From positions 4,468,183 to 4,505,624 of the forward strand of contig FN649743.1 of assembly GCA_000310025.1 (NCBI GenBank): a DNA stretch of 37,442 bases. The letters are read 5' to 3'. Below, in pieces: positions 28,809 to 37,442 of the stretch (position 1 is the first letter of the stretch; every line of letters begins with the position of its first letter). This DNA comes from Ectocarpus siliculosus (taxonomy: Eukaryota > Sar > Phaeophyceae > Ectocarpales > Ectocarpaceae). The position numbers and the translations under genes were made by a program. The notes under the pieces were generated by a model. The model searched no databases and was not told the DNA's origin. It was given only the letters and a program-made list of their open reading frames with translations.

Positions 28809-29720
28809 TTTCGGTGTTGCATACTTTGGGGTACGTGAGTAGCGGTACGCGGCCCTAGGTTTACGACGTCACCGGGGCATATGCCTGAACGATGTTTTGT
28901 CCCCCCCCGGCGGCAGGTCAAGGCTCGGTGTGTTGTTTATTTTTCGCTTCGGCGTTTTTGCGCCGATCGCCGTCTGTGATGTTGTCGATTTTGTGTTTGT
29001 ATGTCTATTTGGTTGTTGCGGTGTAGCGTTCGATGGGGCCATCTGGTTCCTGTCCTGTTTTTATTTCTTTTGTTCCATTTCCTTTTCTTTTCTTTCTTCC
29101 GCCCCCTTTTTTGCCGTGTTGGGGTCATATCCAGGTCCTTTCTTTTTTTGGTGGGGGTCAGTCTATCATCAAATCGCTGTTGGATATTGATTGTTCTGTT
29201 TTGTTTTTTTCTGCGTCTATCTGTGCTTGTCGACCTGTGTGCTCTGCGAAGAAAACCGTGTGAGCCGCGTCTCGAGTTTGTTGAGCGGGCCTGCGGTGTG
29301 CGAACTAAACGATGCCTACAGATTTTGACGGCCCCATGATGACTGACATCCATCACGGCAGCACCGTGCAGCAGGTTATATCTACCAAAAAAAGAATACT
29401 GCTGTATGTAGTTCACAAAATCTACAGCAACAATTGCTTGCAGCAGCAGAAACGCACAACAACAGCAGCACCACACGCGGATAGACACACACACAGAGAG
29501 AGACGAGCACTCCTCTAAGTACGGGGCGTTGTGTGTCGTCGTGTCCTCCTGTTCCTCTGAGGCCTAGCGTCTCCTGGGCATCCCGGGTGCGAAGGGTGGC
29601 CTTGGCGTGAAATATGTGCCAGTATGGCAGTATGGACTGTTGAGGCTGTTGCTGCAGACGAGAGCTCTGCTTCCGAAGACAACGGGCGTTAGATCCAGGC
29701 TCCGAGATAATATTGAATTT
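28809..29720. other. MULE 3' internal region without a gene
   Basis: The stretch lies between the transposase stop and the right TIR. It is T-rich on the plus strand at 29040-29220 (TTTTCTTTTCTTTC) and holds no recognisable ORF. Confidence 0.5.
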
Positions 29721-29841
29721 GAGAGGGAGAGAGGAGAACCTCTTCGGGGACACTCCGGGCGGTTTCCCGGGGTTTCGATCCGTCCGGATGTTTGGACTGT
29801 GGTTCTCTTTTATAATCCATGGATTGCAAATATTCGCGCCC
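29721..29841 (-). repeat. MULE right terminal inverted repeat
   Basis: This is the reverse complement of 23782-23900 apart from a few substitutions and a short insertion in the CT-rich inner end. It ends ...AAATATTCGCGCCC. Confidence 0.92.
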
Positions 29842-29850
29842 ATTTGTGTT
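29842..29850 (+). repeat. Right 9 bp flanking repeat of the MULE (putative target duplication)
   Basis: ATTTGTGTT directly abuts the right TIR and is identical to 23767-23775. Confidence 0.65.
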
Positions 29851-29964
29851 GGGGTTTTTTTGCGTGATGGTGAGATGGTGAGGCACCGGCCGCCCACGTT
29901 CATTGGCTGGGAGTTGACATTCCCGAAGGTAATCTACCATAACTCCACCCGGGAGAAGCCGCGG

Positions 29965-30836
29965 GACAGAAATACGCCCAGACGACCGAGTTCCGGTACC
30001 TCGGTGGCTTCGTCAGCGAACATGGCGACCTCACCCGGGAGATCAACTACAGGAGCAGAGGAGCGTGGCCGTGCCTCGATATGGCCGGGAGCTCTTCGAC
30101 AGACCGAAGGTGCCATTCCGACTCAAGATCCGCCTCCTCCAGGCGGAGGCGATGGAGGCACTGCTGCGGCTGCATGACATGGTCACCACTCAGCGGCCAC
30201 TACCAGACGCTGCGGTCGATACACCACCGACTGCTCCTTCGAGTTATCGGGTACAAGCGCAAGAAAGACACCTACCGCCAGCTTTCCTACGCTCAGACGC
30301 TGAAGAGGGTCGGATGCCAGAGCGTTGAAGCCACGATCCGACAACGACGCCTACTACTGTTCGCGGGAGCATTGGCAAGGCAGCCGGACGGGCGACTCCC
30401 GAAACGATTGATGCTCGGCGAACTGGCGGGGGGGGAGAAGCGGCGTAGGGGGGACAGGAACAGAACTGGCCGAAGTGTGTGCTCGACGACCTGAAGGCAT
30501 TCGGGGCTGACCACGGATCTACGAAAACCGATCCATGGTGTCTCGGAGTCCCGGTATGTACCGAAAGACACGGCACCGAAGTTAAAGTGGACGAAAGCCG
30601 CGAAGGTGGAGGGGGGAGTACCCTGGCATGCGGCGGTGCTGCAGGGAGCTGAGAGGTTCATGACCTCCTGGCACAAGAAGGAAGAAGAGGCCAGCCGACA
30701 ACGAGCGCCCAAACGAGACCACACAAGCCAACAACCAATGGGGCGGGAGGGGGGCAGGAGACGGACGAGACGGCGAGGGAAGAAAGTAAACGAGAAGAGA
30801 CGGACCGAGTGGCGTGATACGTACGTGCCGGATTGA
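29965..30836 (+). pseudogene. LINE copy B, 5'-truncated and frameshifted
   Basis: The sequence matches the RT thumb and C-terminal part of copy A from about position 19570 onward: YAQTTEFRYLGGFVSEHG, then LRSIHHRLLLRVIGYKRKKD, VGCQSVEATIRQRR and TSWHKKEEEASRQR. Frame changes are needed near 30080, 30160, 30350 and 30470. Nothing upstream of the thumb region is present. It is a dead fragment. Confidence 0.88.
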
Positions 30837-31102
30837 ATTTATTTTAGCCAATCCCCCCCCCCCCAACGCTGCACCATTGCACCAACCCCCCAGTAGTAAT
30901 GACGTACCATTACCATGTATCGCTGGTTGGTGGCCATGTTTGCATGTTTGCTTGTTCGTTCGTTAGTGGTCTCTCCACCGTGTGCCTTTTTCTGTCTCTT
31001 GTTTCTTGTTATTTTCGGCGTGGTCTCTTTTTGTCCTTGCTCTTTTTCGTTTTCGTTTTCTTTTCTCTTTTTTTTCTTTCTGTTTCCTTTTTTTTTTTTT
31101 TC

Positions 31103-32368
31103 TTAGACCCATGTTTATGGTCGCCAAATCTTTGCGAAAATGTTTATATTTTCAAACATTTGCGGTCAAAGATTTTGTTTCACTGTTTATGGGAGAAAAT
31201 CTTCGCCAAAATATTCTCAAACATTTTGAAATGGGGCAAAAGTCGCTCGTTTGACAAAATATTCTCAAACATTTTGAAATGGGGCAGGTCGCGAAAATGT
31301 TTCCCAAGAGCGGCGAGATTAGTAGCCGACCGCCCCTTCCGTCCTAAACACCAACCACTGCGCAGCGCACACTCAACGTAGCAAGCTCATAGAGGGATCC
31401 GGGCAACCCTAGAGTCACCGTGTCAATGTTTTGCCGGCTGATACATGGCGGGAGCTCGTCAAGCGTGCACAAAAAAACAAACAGACAGGGGTGGTTTGGA
31501 GGGCACGGAGAAAGCGTGGTCTGTGTCTCCGAACGGCAAAAAGTCGGCTGCTTGAGAGGAGAGGTGAGCACAAAACTATCCAGCTCTCGTCCTCTAGACC
31601 ATCGGTTCATGTTTTGTTTTCTTGGGTGTCTTCTCCATCAACGGCTCTCATCCGGGTGTGCGTGGTTCAGCAGTGGACGTACTCAACAGGCAGGGAGGCG
31701 CGTCGCTGTGAACTCGATGTATTGAAAAAGTCTTTTTTGGGACGGAGGAACAAGACCTCTATATTCAAGTGAAAAAATAGTCCGAAAAAAACGTTGTGTC
31801 CACAACGTTGCGCGCACAACGATGTGCCTCCCTGCCGGCTGAGCGCGGCCACTGCTAACCCACGCACAACCGGATGAGAGTCGTTGATGGACAAGACACC
31901 CAAGAAGATAAAACATGAATCGATGGTCTAGAGGACGAGAGCTGGATAGTTTTGTACTCACATGTCCTCTCAAGCGGCCGACTTTTTGCCGTTGGGAAGC
32001 GCTGACGCACGTTTTGGTCTCTTTTTGACACCGAGAACATTTTTTCTCGCACGCACGGAGCGCTATCGCCACATATTTGCGGGCACAGCATCAGCTCAGT
32101 GCATCAAGGGTTGTGGGGAGCCCTTTGCGAGCTCGTTACATTCAGTTTCCATGACGCATTTGTGGTTTGTCTGTCACAAATCATTTGGTAGCAGTAGACC
32201 ACGATTCCCGCCGCACGTGCGATGCATTTCGAGAAAACCACACGATAAAGATTTGTTTGCCCATAAAAACGGTACTCAAATGTTCCTCTGGCAGATATTC
32301 GCGCGCAAATGTTTGATAACATTTGAAGATTTTTTTCAAAGATTTGGCGACCATAAACATGGGTCTTA
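31103..32368. mobile_element. Foldback DNA element with 30 bp termini and TTA target duplication
   Basis: The element proper is 31106-32365 (1,260 bp), starting GACCCATGTTTATGG and ending in its reverse complement. The outer 30 bp (31105-31134 with 32337-32366) pair perfectly. A long inner pair (about 31525-31690 with 31850-31995) makes most of the element palindromic around 31760. TTA lies at both borders (31103-31105 and 32366-32368). Copy A of module R1 keeps a single TTA at the same point (21171-21173), so the insertion is directly visible. A 3 bp TTA/TAA duplication is characteristic of PIF/Harbinger elements. No transposase is encoded, so it would be a non-autonomous derivative. Confidence 0.85.
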
Positions 32369-32775
32369 ATATGACACAACGAATCCATCTCTATCATAGA
32401 GTCTGAGACAGATTAGCAATGAATTCATAGCGTCAGAAAGTACCTGTATGTCTACGATTTCCCAGACAGCATATAGGGACATCTCCCCTGCGGGTAACAG
32501 GCTCAACAAGACAGTTTGGTAGCTGTCTTGTGTGTCTCATATATGTTATGTTGGGAAGGTCCAGAAGAAATGTGTTAGGTACTGGTCTAGCGTTTTGTGT
32601 GTGGCACCCTTTTAGCCGTAGGGAATGCAATCTCCCTCAGTTTACAAACGTATTTTCAGTTTGGTACGCGTATGTACCGCGTGTACATGTTGTGCGGACG
32701 CATTTCGGAGTATGTGCGGACACACGGGAGTGGTCTCACCATTTCTTACCGTTTTGTGTAATTTCGTGTCGTTAG
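32366..32775 (+). repeat. Dispersed repeat module R1, copy B
   Basis: This is a direct, highly similar copy of 21169-21600. Small differences include a missing AAAA after ATAG, and changes around 32560-32590 and 32680-32700. Its 5' edge is interrupted by the foldback element. Confidence 0.9.
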
Positions 32776-33392
32776 ATGTGCAAATGGCACGGGAGAACAT
32801 TCTTTCATCATTGCCTCCTGACGTGGTCGCCGATAGAGGCGTGTGGTTGAGGTTTCATCACCGACATGTGGGTGTGTGTTAAATGCAGTGGGTATGGTTA
32901 CCTATCTATCTCGCCCTTGTGTAGGCAGAAGGTATGGCTACCTCTCCCATTAGTAGGCAGCGCGGACCACAAGTAAAGACAGGGTCTATCATTTCATGTA
33001 TGTTACATCCTTTGTATTTGGCATGAGAGGAATAAGAGGTTGTTCTAATTTGTAAGTAATTTTGACGGTGTATGGGCAGGGGGAGTACTCCCTGTGTCCG
33101 TGTTGTACCCAGGTGTTGTCGCATCAGTTGGCAGCATGTATCATGGACAGGTAGACGTGGAAAGGCGGCGACAGGTGAAGGCAGCAGCAGTATGTTGTGC
33201 ATGGTGGTATGTTGGGCTTTTACATAGCGCAGTCCATCCTTCGACTACACTCTTTTTCTCTTTTTTCTCCTTGTCGCACATTTCTCTCTCTTTTTCTGTG
33301 TCAAATGGCCTTGCTTGTCGCTTCTTGCGTGTGAAGCACCAAGATTGAACCAAGGGGATGTACCTCTTTCTCTCTGGCTGACTCCTAGTCTA

Positions 33393-33478
33393 TGTTACCT
33401 CGCATAGCGCGCAGAGGGAGCGGAGGACTCAAGAATATCTGTCGTTGATTTCTATTGACTTGCGGACCCCTCGGGGCC
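33393..33478 (+). repeat. Dispersed repeat module R3, copy B
   Basis: It shares GTTACCTCGCA, ATATCTGTCGTTGA and TTGCGGACCCCTCGGGGCC with 20750-20838. The terminal hairpin arms carry compensating changes (CCCTTCGGG versus CCCCTCGGGG). Confidence 0.7.
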
Positions 33479-33518
33479 AGTTTGTTTTACCGTACCTTTT
33501 TAGGGTAAGTTAGGCGGT

Positions 33519-33635
33519 GACCACGGGAATCGACCGCGTCAAGTGTTGGATCAGTACAGACATATGAAGGTACACTACTGGGTAGAGAGAGATCAGAACG
33601 GTTTTCAATGTGAAGACAACAACAACAACAAACAA
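33519..33635 (+). repeat. Dispersed repeat module R2, copy B
   Basis: It shares GACCACGGGAATCGAC, ATGAAGGTAC and AATGTGAAGACAACAACAAC with 22622-22736. Confidence 0.85.
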
Positions 33636-33639
33636 CCCA

Positions 33640-35610
33640 GGATCAATCACACAATATACCCTGCTGTGCTATGTCCGAGATACCGTGAATGATGAGGGCG
33701 GAGATGAAAACTGCATAACATGTACCTGTGCGCTCTGGCAAGCCACGGTTTCACTACATTGAGTAGTCTTTTTCTAGCACTTTGTAGACGAAAAATTAGC
33801 AGGGCTGTCAACGGCAAAAATGGCTGTAGCGTACCCAGGTTTGCGGGTCTGAGTCTTGAAGGCCCGTAGTGCACAACCATGCTGGCAACAACAAGGTTGG
33901 CAGTTCTTGTGTCCTCAGTCCTCAGTTCTTAGAAGACCAAGCTACGCACGTGGTGCAACCAGGTATGCAAACCACTCCCAACTTTTTGTTTTCCTCCGGT
34001 GGACGCAACATACCGCAACAAACTGCAGATTCCTCTCCCCCGCGCACCAAACAGTCCAGCATCGCTTGATTTACAACTGCTAAACTCATTATTCCTCTGT
34101 GTGAGTGGGCACAGCACGCCTACCGGCGGAAGAAGAACCAGTTGAGCCAGCCCTACACTCCTCAACCCGTCCGGCTGCCTCTGGACAATGCCACATGTTC
34201 TCACTCCTCTCTCTTCTCCCTGGTGCTTTGCAAACCTGCAAGAAGAGCTTTGTCTGGTACAGTATAGTGCCATGCCGAGCTTCTTCTCCGAAACATACCA
34301 ACGAACAGAAACGTGTGGAACGCAGAGCGCGGTAGGAACACGGTACACTCATCATACACGCCGACCACGGCTCATTTTCCTCGCGAACACACAACATGGC
34401 ATACAATATATCCATCATCGTGGAAGTTTTGTCTTTCCTTCAGCACACACCAATACTACCATTGAGTCTTCCATACACGAAACACTGCTGTGTGATCGCC
34501 GTTTACATGAATCTTGGGATCATCGCTCGTTTCGTTTGGCGTGGCGGCGAAGCCCCTCTCGTACGCATACGTATTATCTCGAAACCTCCAAAACTGCAGT
34601 CATCATCATGGCGATGGATCTCGCGTGGAGGTTCTGGGCTGGCTTACCACTACATACAGCACAGCCAGAATGCGTAACACCGCTCACTGCTCACATATAA
34701 TACGCATCCTTCACTCACAACAAACGAGCAACTCATCCTCCATGAATACACAAATCGAGCGGGAGCGCAACCCTAACATAGTACCCCAAACTTGGGGTTC
34801 CGACCCGATCGACAGCAGCCAGCCATTGTTCCACAAATTCCCACCCTTTCCGCGAACAAAAAGCAGCGCCACAGACCTTTGTCACTCTAAACTCTCTCCC
34901 GACTAATTTTTCGCGAACTTTACCCGTAGCTTCACACCAAATTTTGCTACAAAATAGTCCTTCTGGCATCGAAATGCTGGTGTTGTTGCGGTCGCGACGG
35001 CCAGCGCCAAGAAACAAGTCTCACCGCCAACTACAGCGCCAAGAAACAAGTCTCACCGCCAACTACGCACAACAAACGTTTCGATTCTGTCCTGTGATAA
35101 CGATATGAGGTACAGTTACCGACGCGTCACCCCCCCCCCCCCTCTCACCAGCTGGGACCTTGGTCATTTGCAACACAACCCTTCGATTCCGAAAAAACTG
35201 GTTGTGCTCCTCTTCACACTATCATCTAATGGTACGAAGTAGTTGATTCTCACGCACGTCGCCCCGCCCCGGATGCGCGACGGCCGCCTCTCTCGTGCCA
35301 CCGCCCCTGCTAACCATTGCTATGCCACCCACTAATGAGTGCCGCCTGCCCGCTGCTCACGCAAAAACGTCCACAATGCCTGTGGTCATTTCGGCAGCCG
35401 CGCCGTGCCATGGTGCTAAGATGTTTGGGGCCAACCCGACCTGGGTTCCAAGGCCACTGAGTATCTACACATCTCACCCCGTAGGGTACGGCTTGTGTTT
35501 GGTGTCTTACCCCCCGACCCCCTTCCCTCTCCAACCCCCTTCCAAACTAAACTACGGAGAACGTCACCATGCCCCCGAACACATCGTTGCCTAATCAAAG
35601 AATACAAAAC
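33640..35610. other. Gene-free stretch
   Basis: I see no supportable gene. It contains an exact 32 bp tandem duplication at 35003-35066 and a C-run at 35131-35141. Open frames of up to 170 codons (34188-34700) have no recognisable protein character. Confidence 0.4.
35003..35066 (+). repeat. Exact 32 bp tandem duplication
   Basis: Two adjacent identical units, each starting AGCGCCAAGAAACAAGTC, run from 35003-35034 and 35035-35066. Confidence 0.95.
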
Positions 35611-35621
35611 TTTAGTTTTTT

Positions 35622-36180
35622 TTACACTTCGTCGTCGTTCGCTATTTCTTCCGCGAGCTTAGCCGCCGCGGCCGCCGCGTCCACCGCTGAGGTTGGCAAA
35701 ATCTGAACACCACCGCCTCTTTTTCTCCGCGCCGTCCCAACCGGCCGGAGGAGCTCCCGCCCCGCCCCGCCCGCCGATGGTGCTACCCCTCGACCATCGG
35801 CTGCGCCGTAACCGTTGCTTCTTCTGCCGCCAGCGCCAGCTCTCCCGGACGCGGACGAACCCGCCCCAGCGGCACCAAAGAGCCGCTCACCGTCGTAGAA
35901 ATCGCCGGAGGCGCCGCCGCTGCCGCTGCTATCGCTGCGGGCGCGCGGCCTTGAAGCCTCCTCGTCCTCGTAGAACGTGCTTGCCGTGCGGCGCGTCGGG
36001 GAAGAAGAGCGAGGGCCTCCGCCATCACCACCGCCGCCACCACCACGGCTGGTGCCGCGGCTGCGCCCCCTCCTCCCTCGCCGTGTCTCTTCCGCGTCGC
36101 CCCTGGTGGGAAAGATAAGGCGGCGCCCCTCCCCGGCCGCGCTTGTGTACCCGTACAGCTTTCTCTCTGAGAAGTCCGGC
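35622..36180 (-). CDS. Candidate C-terminal exon of an unrecognised protein
   Basis: An open frame ends at a TAA (35622-35624) and runs back to at least 36180, where CGCCCAG could be an acceptor; the frame itself continues to 36212. The peptide starts PDFSERKLYGYTSAAGEG, passes through Gly/Arg/Ser-rich low complexity with STFYEDEEASR and GDFYDGERLFG, and ends DAAAAAAKLAEEIANDDEV. Repeated acidic-aromatic FYxxE/FYDGE patches and an acidic C terminus look protein-like, but the opposite strand is also open and GC-rich. It may belong with the transmembrane exon at the right edge. Family unknown. Confidence 0.45.
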
Positions 36181-36212
36181 CTGGGCGGTGGACGTTGCGA
36201 GGTAACATGCAT

Positions 36213-37274
36213 ACGTAGGATTAATTAGGGAAACGAGTATGCGCGAGGACCGCCTTCGCGCAAAAATTAAGCGTATGAGGAACAGAACAGGGATGGGGGT
36301 TACGCAGACCCTACCCCCCACCCCAACCCTAACCAAACTCCCACGATTGCATACTTTATCCAACATGTTTACATAACCGAAAATATCCTGAGAAGGCTAC
36401 AGTACCCATGCGCGAGGGCCAAGAGAAGAAGCGTGTCACAATTTCGAGAGGCAGGAAAGGCAGCAAATCACAAGCGCGTCGTGGGGCCTTTCAGGTCTAT
36501 CAGGCCTCCGGAGGGGGTCCCGCGTCCCGACATCGGCGGGCATGATCACAGCGGACAATTATGGCCAAGCATGAACCAAGCGCATGTGAACTTCAACCCA
36601 AAACAAGACGTACGGGGGGACGGCGCGCCACGAAAGGGCCGTCAAAGCGTCCAAAAATACTGTACATGCGGCCCCTGTCAACTTGAAGACGAGCACCTTT
36701 GACCATCTCCGGGTGAACCATCGTCCCCACGGAAGCAGCAGGAGCAACAGCAGCAGCACCGGCGGCGGAAGCCACGCCAGCACTGTGCCGCCCCCTCGCA
36801 CAGCGCTTCGAAGACGCCCCCGCCGAATGGCAACCTCCACAGACCTTCCACCTTCCGAACGATCAGGGTCGCTGCGCGAGGGACGAAGAGGCGGCGGCGG
36901 TGGCAACGCGCACGGGGTGCAAGTAGGCACGAAGAACGACCGTCACAGCCATGAACGAGCGAGAAGTGGCACTGGAACACGGGAGCAATGCTGGCATTCC
37001 TCGCTCGCTGTGTAGGCCAGGCACCACCGTTGCGTTTTTTTGGAGGCAGTACCTCTGCCGCAGGCCGTGGGTATCTTCTGGCCATCCATGTCACAGAAGA
37101 ACAAATGAACACACGACACTACAGCAGTATCTCGGCAACACAGATACTGCACCGCCAACCCAAAGCCAAAAAACGTGCCGCAGCGGACCGCAGATATACA
37201 CTAAAAACGAGACAAAGGAGAAGACGGAGCAACTTAGGGCAACGTTTCCCATCGTGTCCCTTCTTCTCACTCAC
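36213..37274. other. Stretch without an assignable exon
   Basis: It probably contains an intron of the minus-strand gene suggested by the flanking exon candidates. The minus strand near 36600-36930 has several overlapping open frames, including one with a Leu-rich run, but I could not choose a frame or splice sites. Confidence 0.35.
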
Positions 37275-37442
37275 CCGAAGTCACGTACGACACCAAGATG
37301 CCAACGAGCGCAGCCATGATGTACACGATCACGGTCCACTTCCTGCTGCCACCTCCGCTAAGCGAGGGTCCCGGATCTTCTGTAGTCGGATCGTCACCAA
37401 AATAAGATCCCTTCGAGATCACCGCCGGTGGAGGGGGGGGGG
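37275..37442 (-). CDS. Partial exon with a transmembrane segment, runs off the right edge
   Basis: On the minus strand one frame reads PAVISKGSYFGDDPTTEDPG, then a Gly/Ser stretch, then RKWTVIVYIMAALVGILVSY and VTSG, where a strong donor (GTGAGT) ends the exon in phase 1. The hydrophobic run preceded by Arg-Lys is a convincing single membrane span. The next recognisable candidate exon (35622-36180) would need phase 2, so another exon would lie between them. Family unknown. Confidence 0.5.

Larger units (their letters stand above)
23782..29841 (+). mobile_element. Mutator-like DNA transposon (MULE), apparently complete, ~6.06 kb
   Basis: Two ~120 bp inverted repeats (23782-23900 and 29721-29841) bracket a spliced, uninterrupted MULE transposase gene. 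An exact 9 bp repeat occurs in both flanks. Length, TIR size, target-duplication size and transposase type all agree with Mutator-like transposons. The TIRs are nearly identical, so insertion is fairly recent. The six extra bases between the left 9-mer and the TIR (CGTGTT) are unexplained. The left end lies about 190 bp upstream of the putative tyrosinase start codon. Confidence 0.85.

Overview
The window reads as nuclear DNA from an intron-rich eukaryote of moderate to high GC content. Genes are split into exons of about 80-430 bp by GT-AG introns of several hundred bp. Microsatellites are common, and DNA transposons and LINE fragments sit in and between genes. This layout resembles a stramenopile alga, and a brown alga (Phaeophyceae) is my best guess. 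That assignment rests on gene architecture and general knowledge; no marker gene in the window proves it.

Layout. Positions 1-8.7 kb hold no gene I can support. They contain a ~1.06 kb near-complete palindrome (1026-2088), a ~100 bp direct duplication (3.85/4.25 kb) and a degenerate ~292 bp tandem array (4.84-5.52 kb). Positions 8.7-15.2 kb, minus strand, hold ten exons of a tyrosinase-type binuclear copper oxidase. The exons join in frame and all six copper-ligand histidines are visible. A probable N-terminal exon of the same gene, encoding a membrane anchor, lies at 23.10-23.58 kb. If so, the ~7.9 kb between them is one giant intron holding an internally deleted LINE (18.9-20.7 kb) and several dispersed repeats. 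Reading phases show that one small exon is still missing there.

Positions 23.78-29.84 kb form what looks like a complete Mutator-like element (MULE). It has ~120 bp terminal inverted repeats, an exact 9 bp flanking repeat, and an uninterrupted seven-exon transposase with a DDE-type core and a SWIM zinc finger (about 702 aa modelled). It is inserted about 190 bp upstream of the putative tyrosinase start codon. Positions 29.96-33.64 kb carry a second, more decayed set of the repeat modules found at 19.5-22.7 kb, in nearly the same order. This set is interrupted by a 1,260 bp foldback element with 30 bp termini and a TTA target duplication. The uninterrupted site survives in the first set. Positions 33.6-37.4 kb are mostly unannotated, with two minus-strand exon candidates of an unrecognised gene: a low-complexity C-terminal exon at 35.62-36.18 kb and a transmembrane exon at the right edge.

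The only host enzyme recognised with confidence is the tyrosinase. Most of the rest is transposon biology, with three independent foldback structures and two transposon insertions whose target sites can be read directly.
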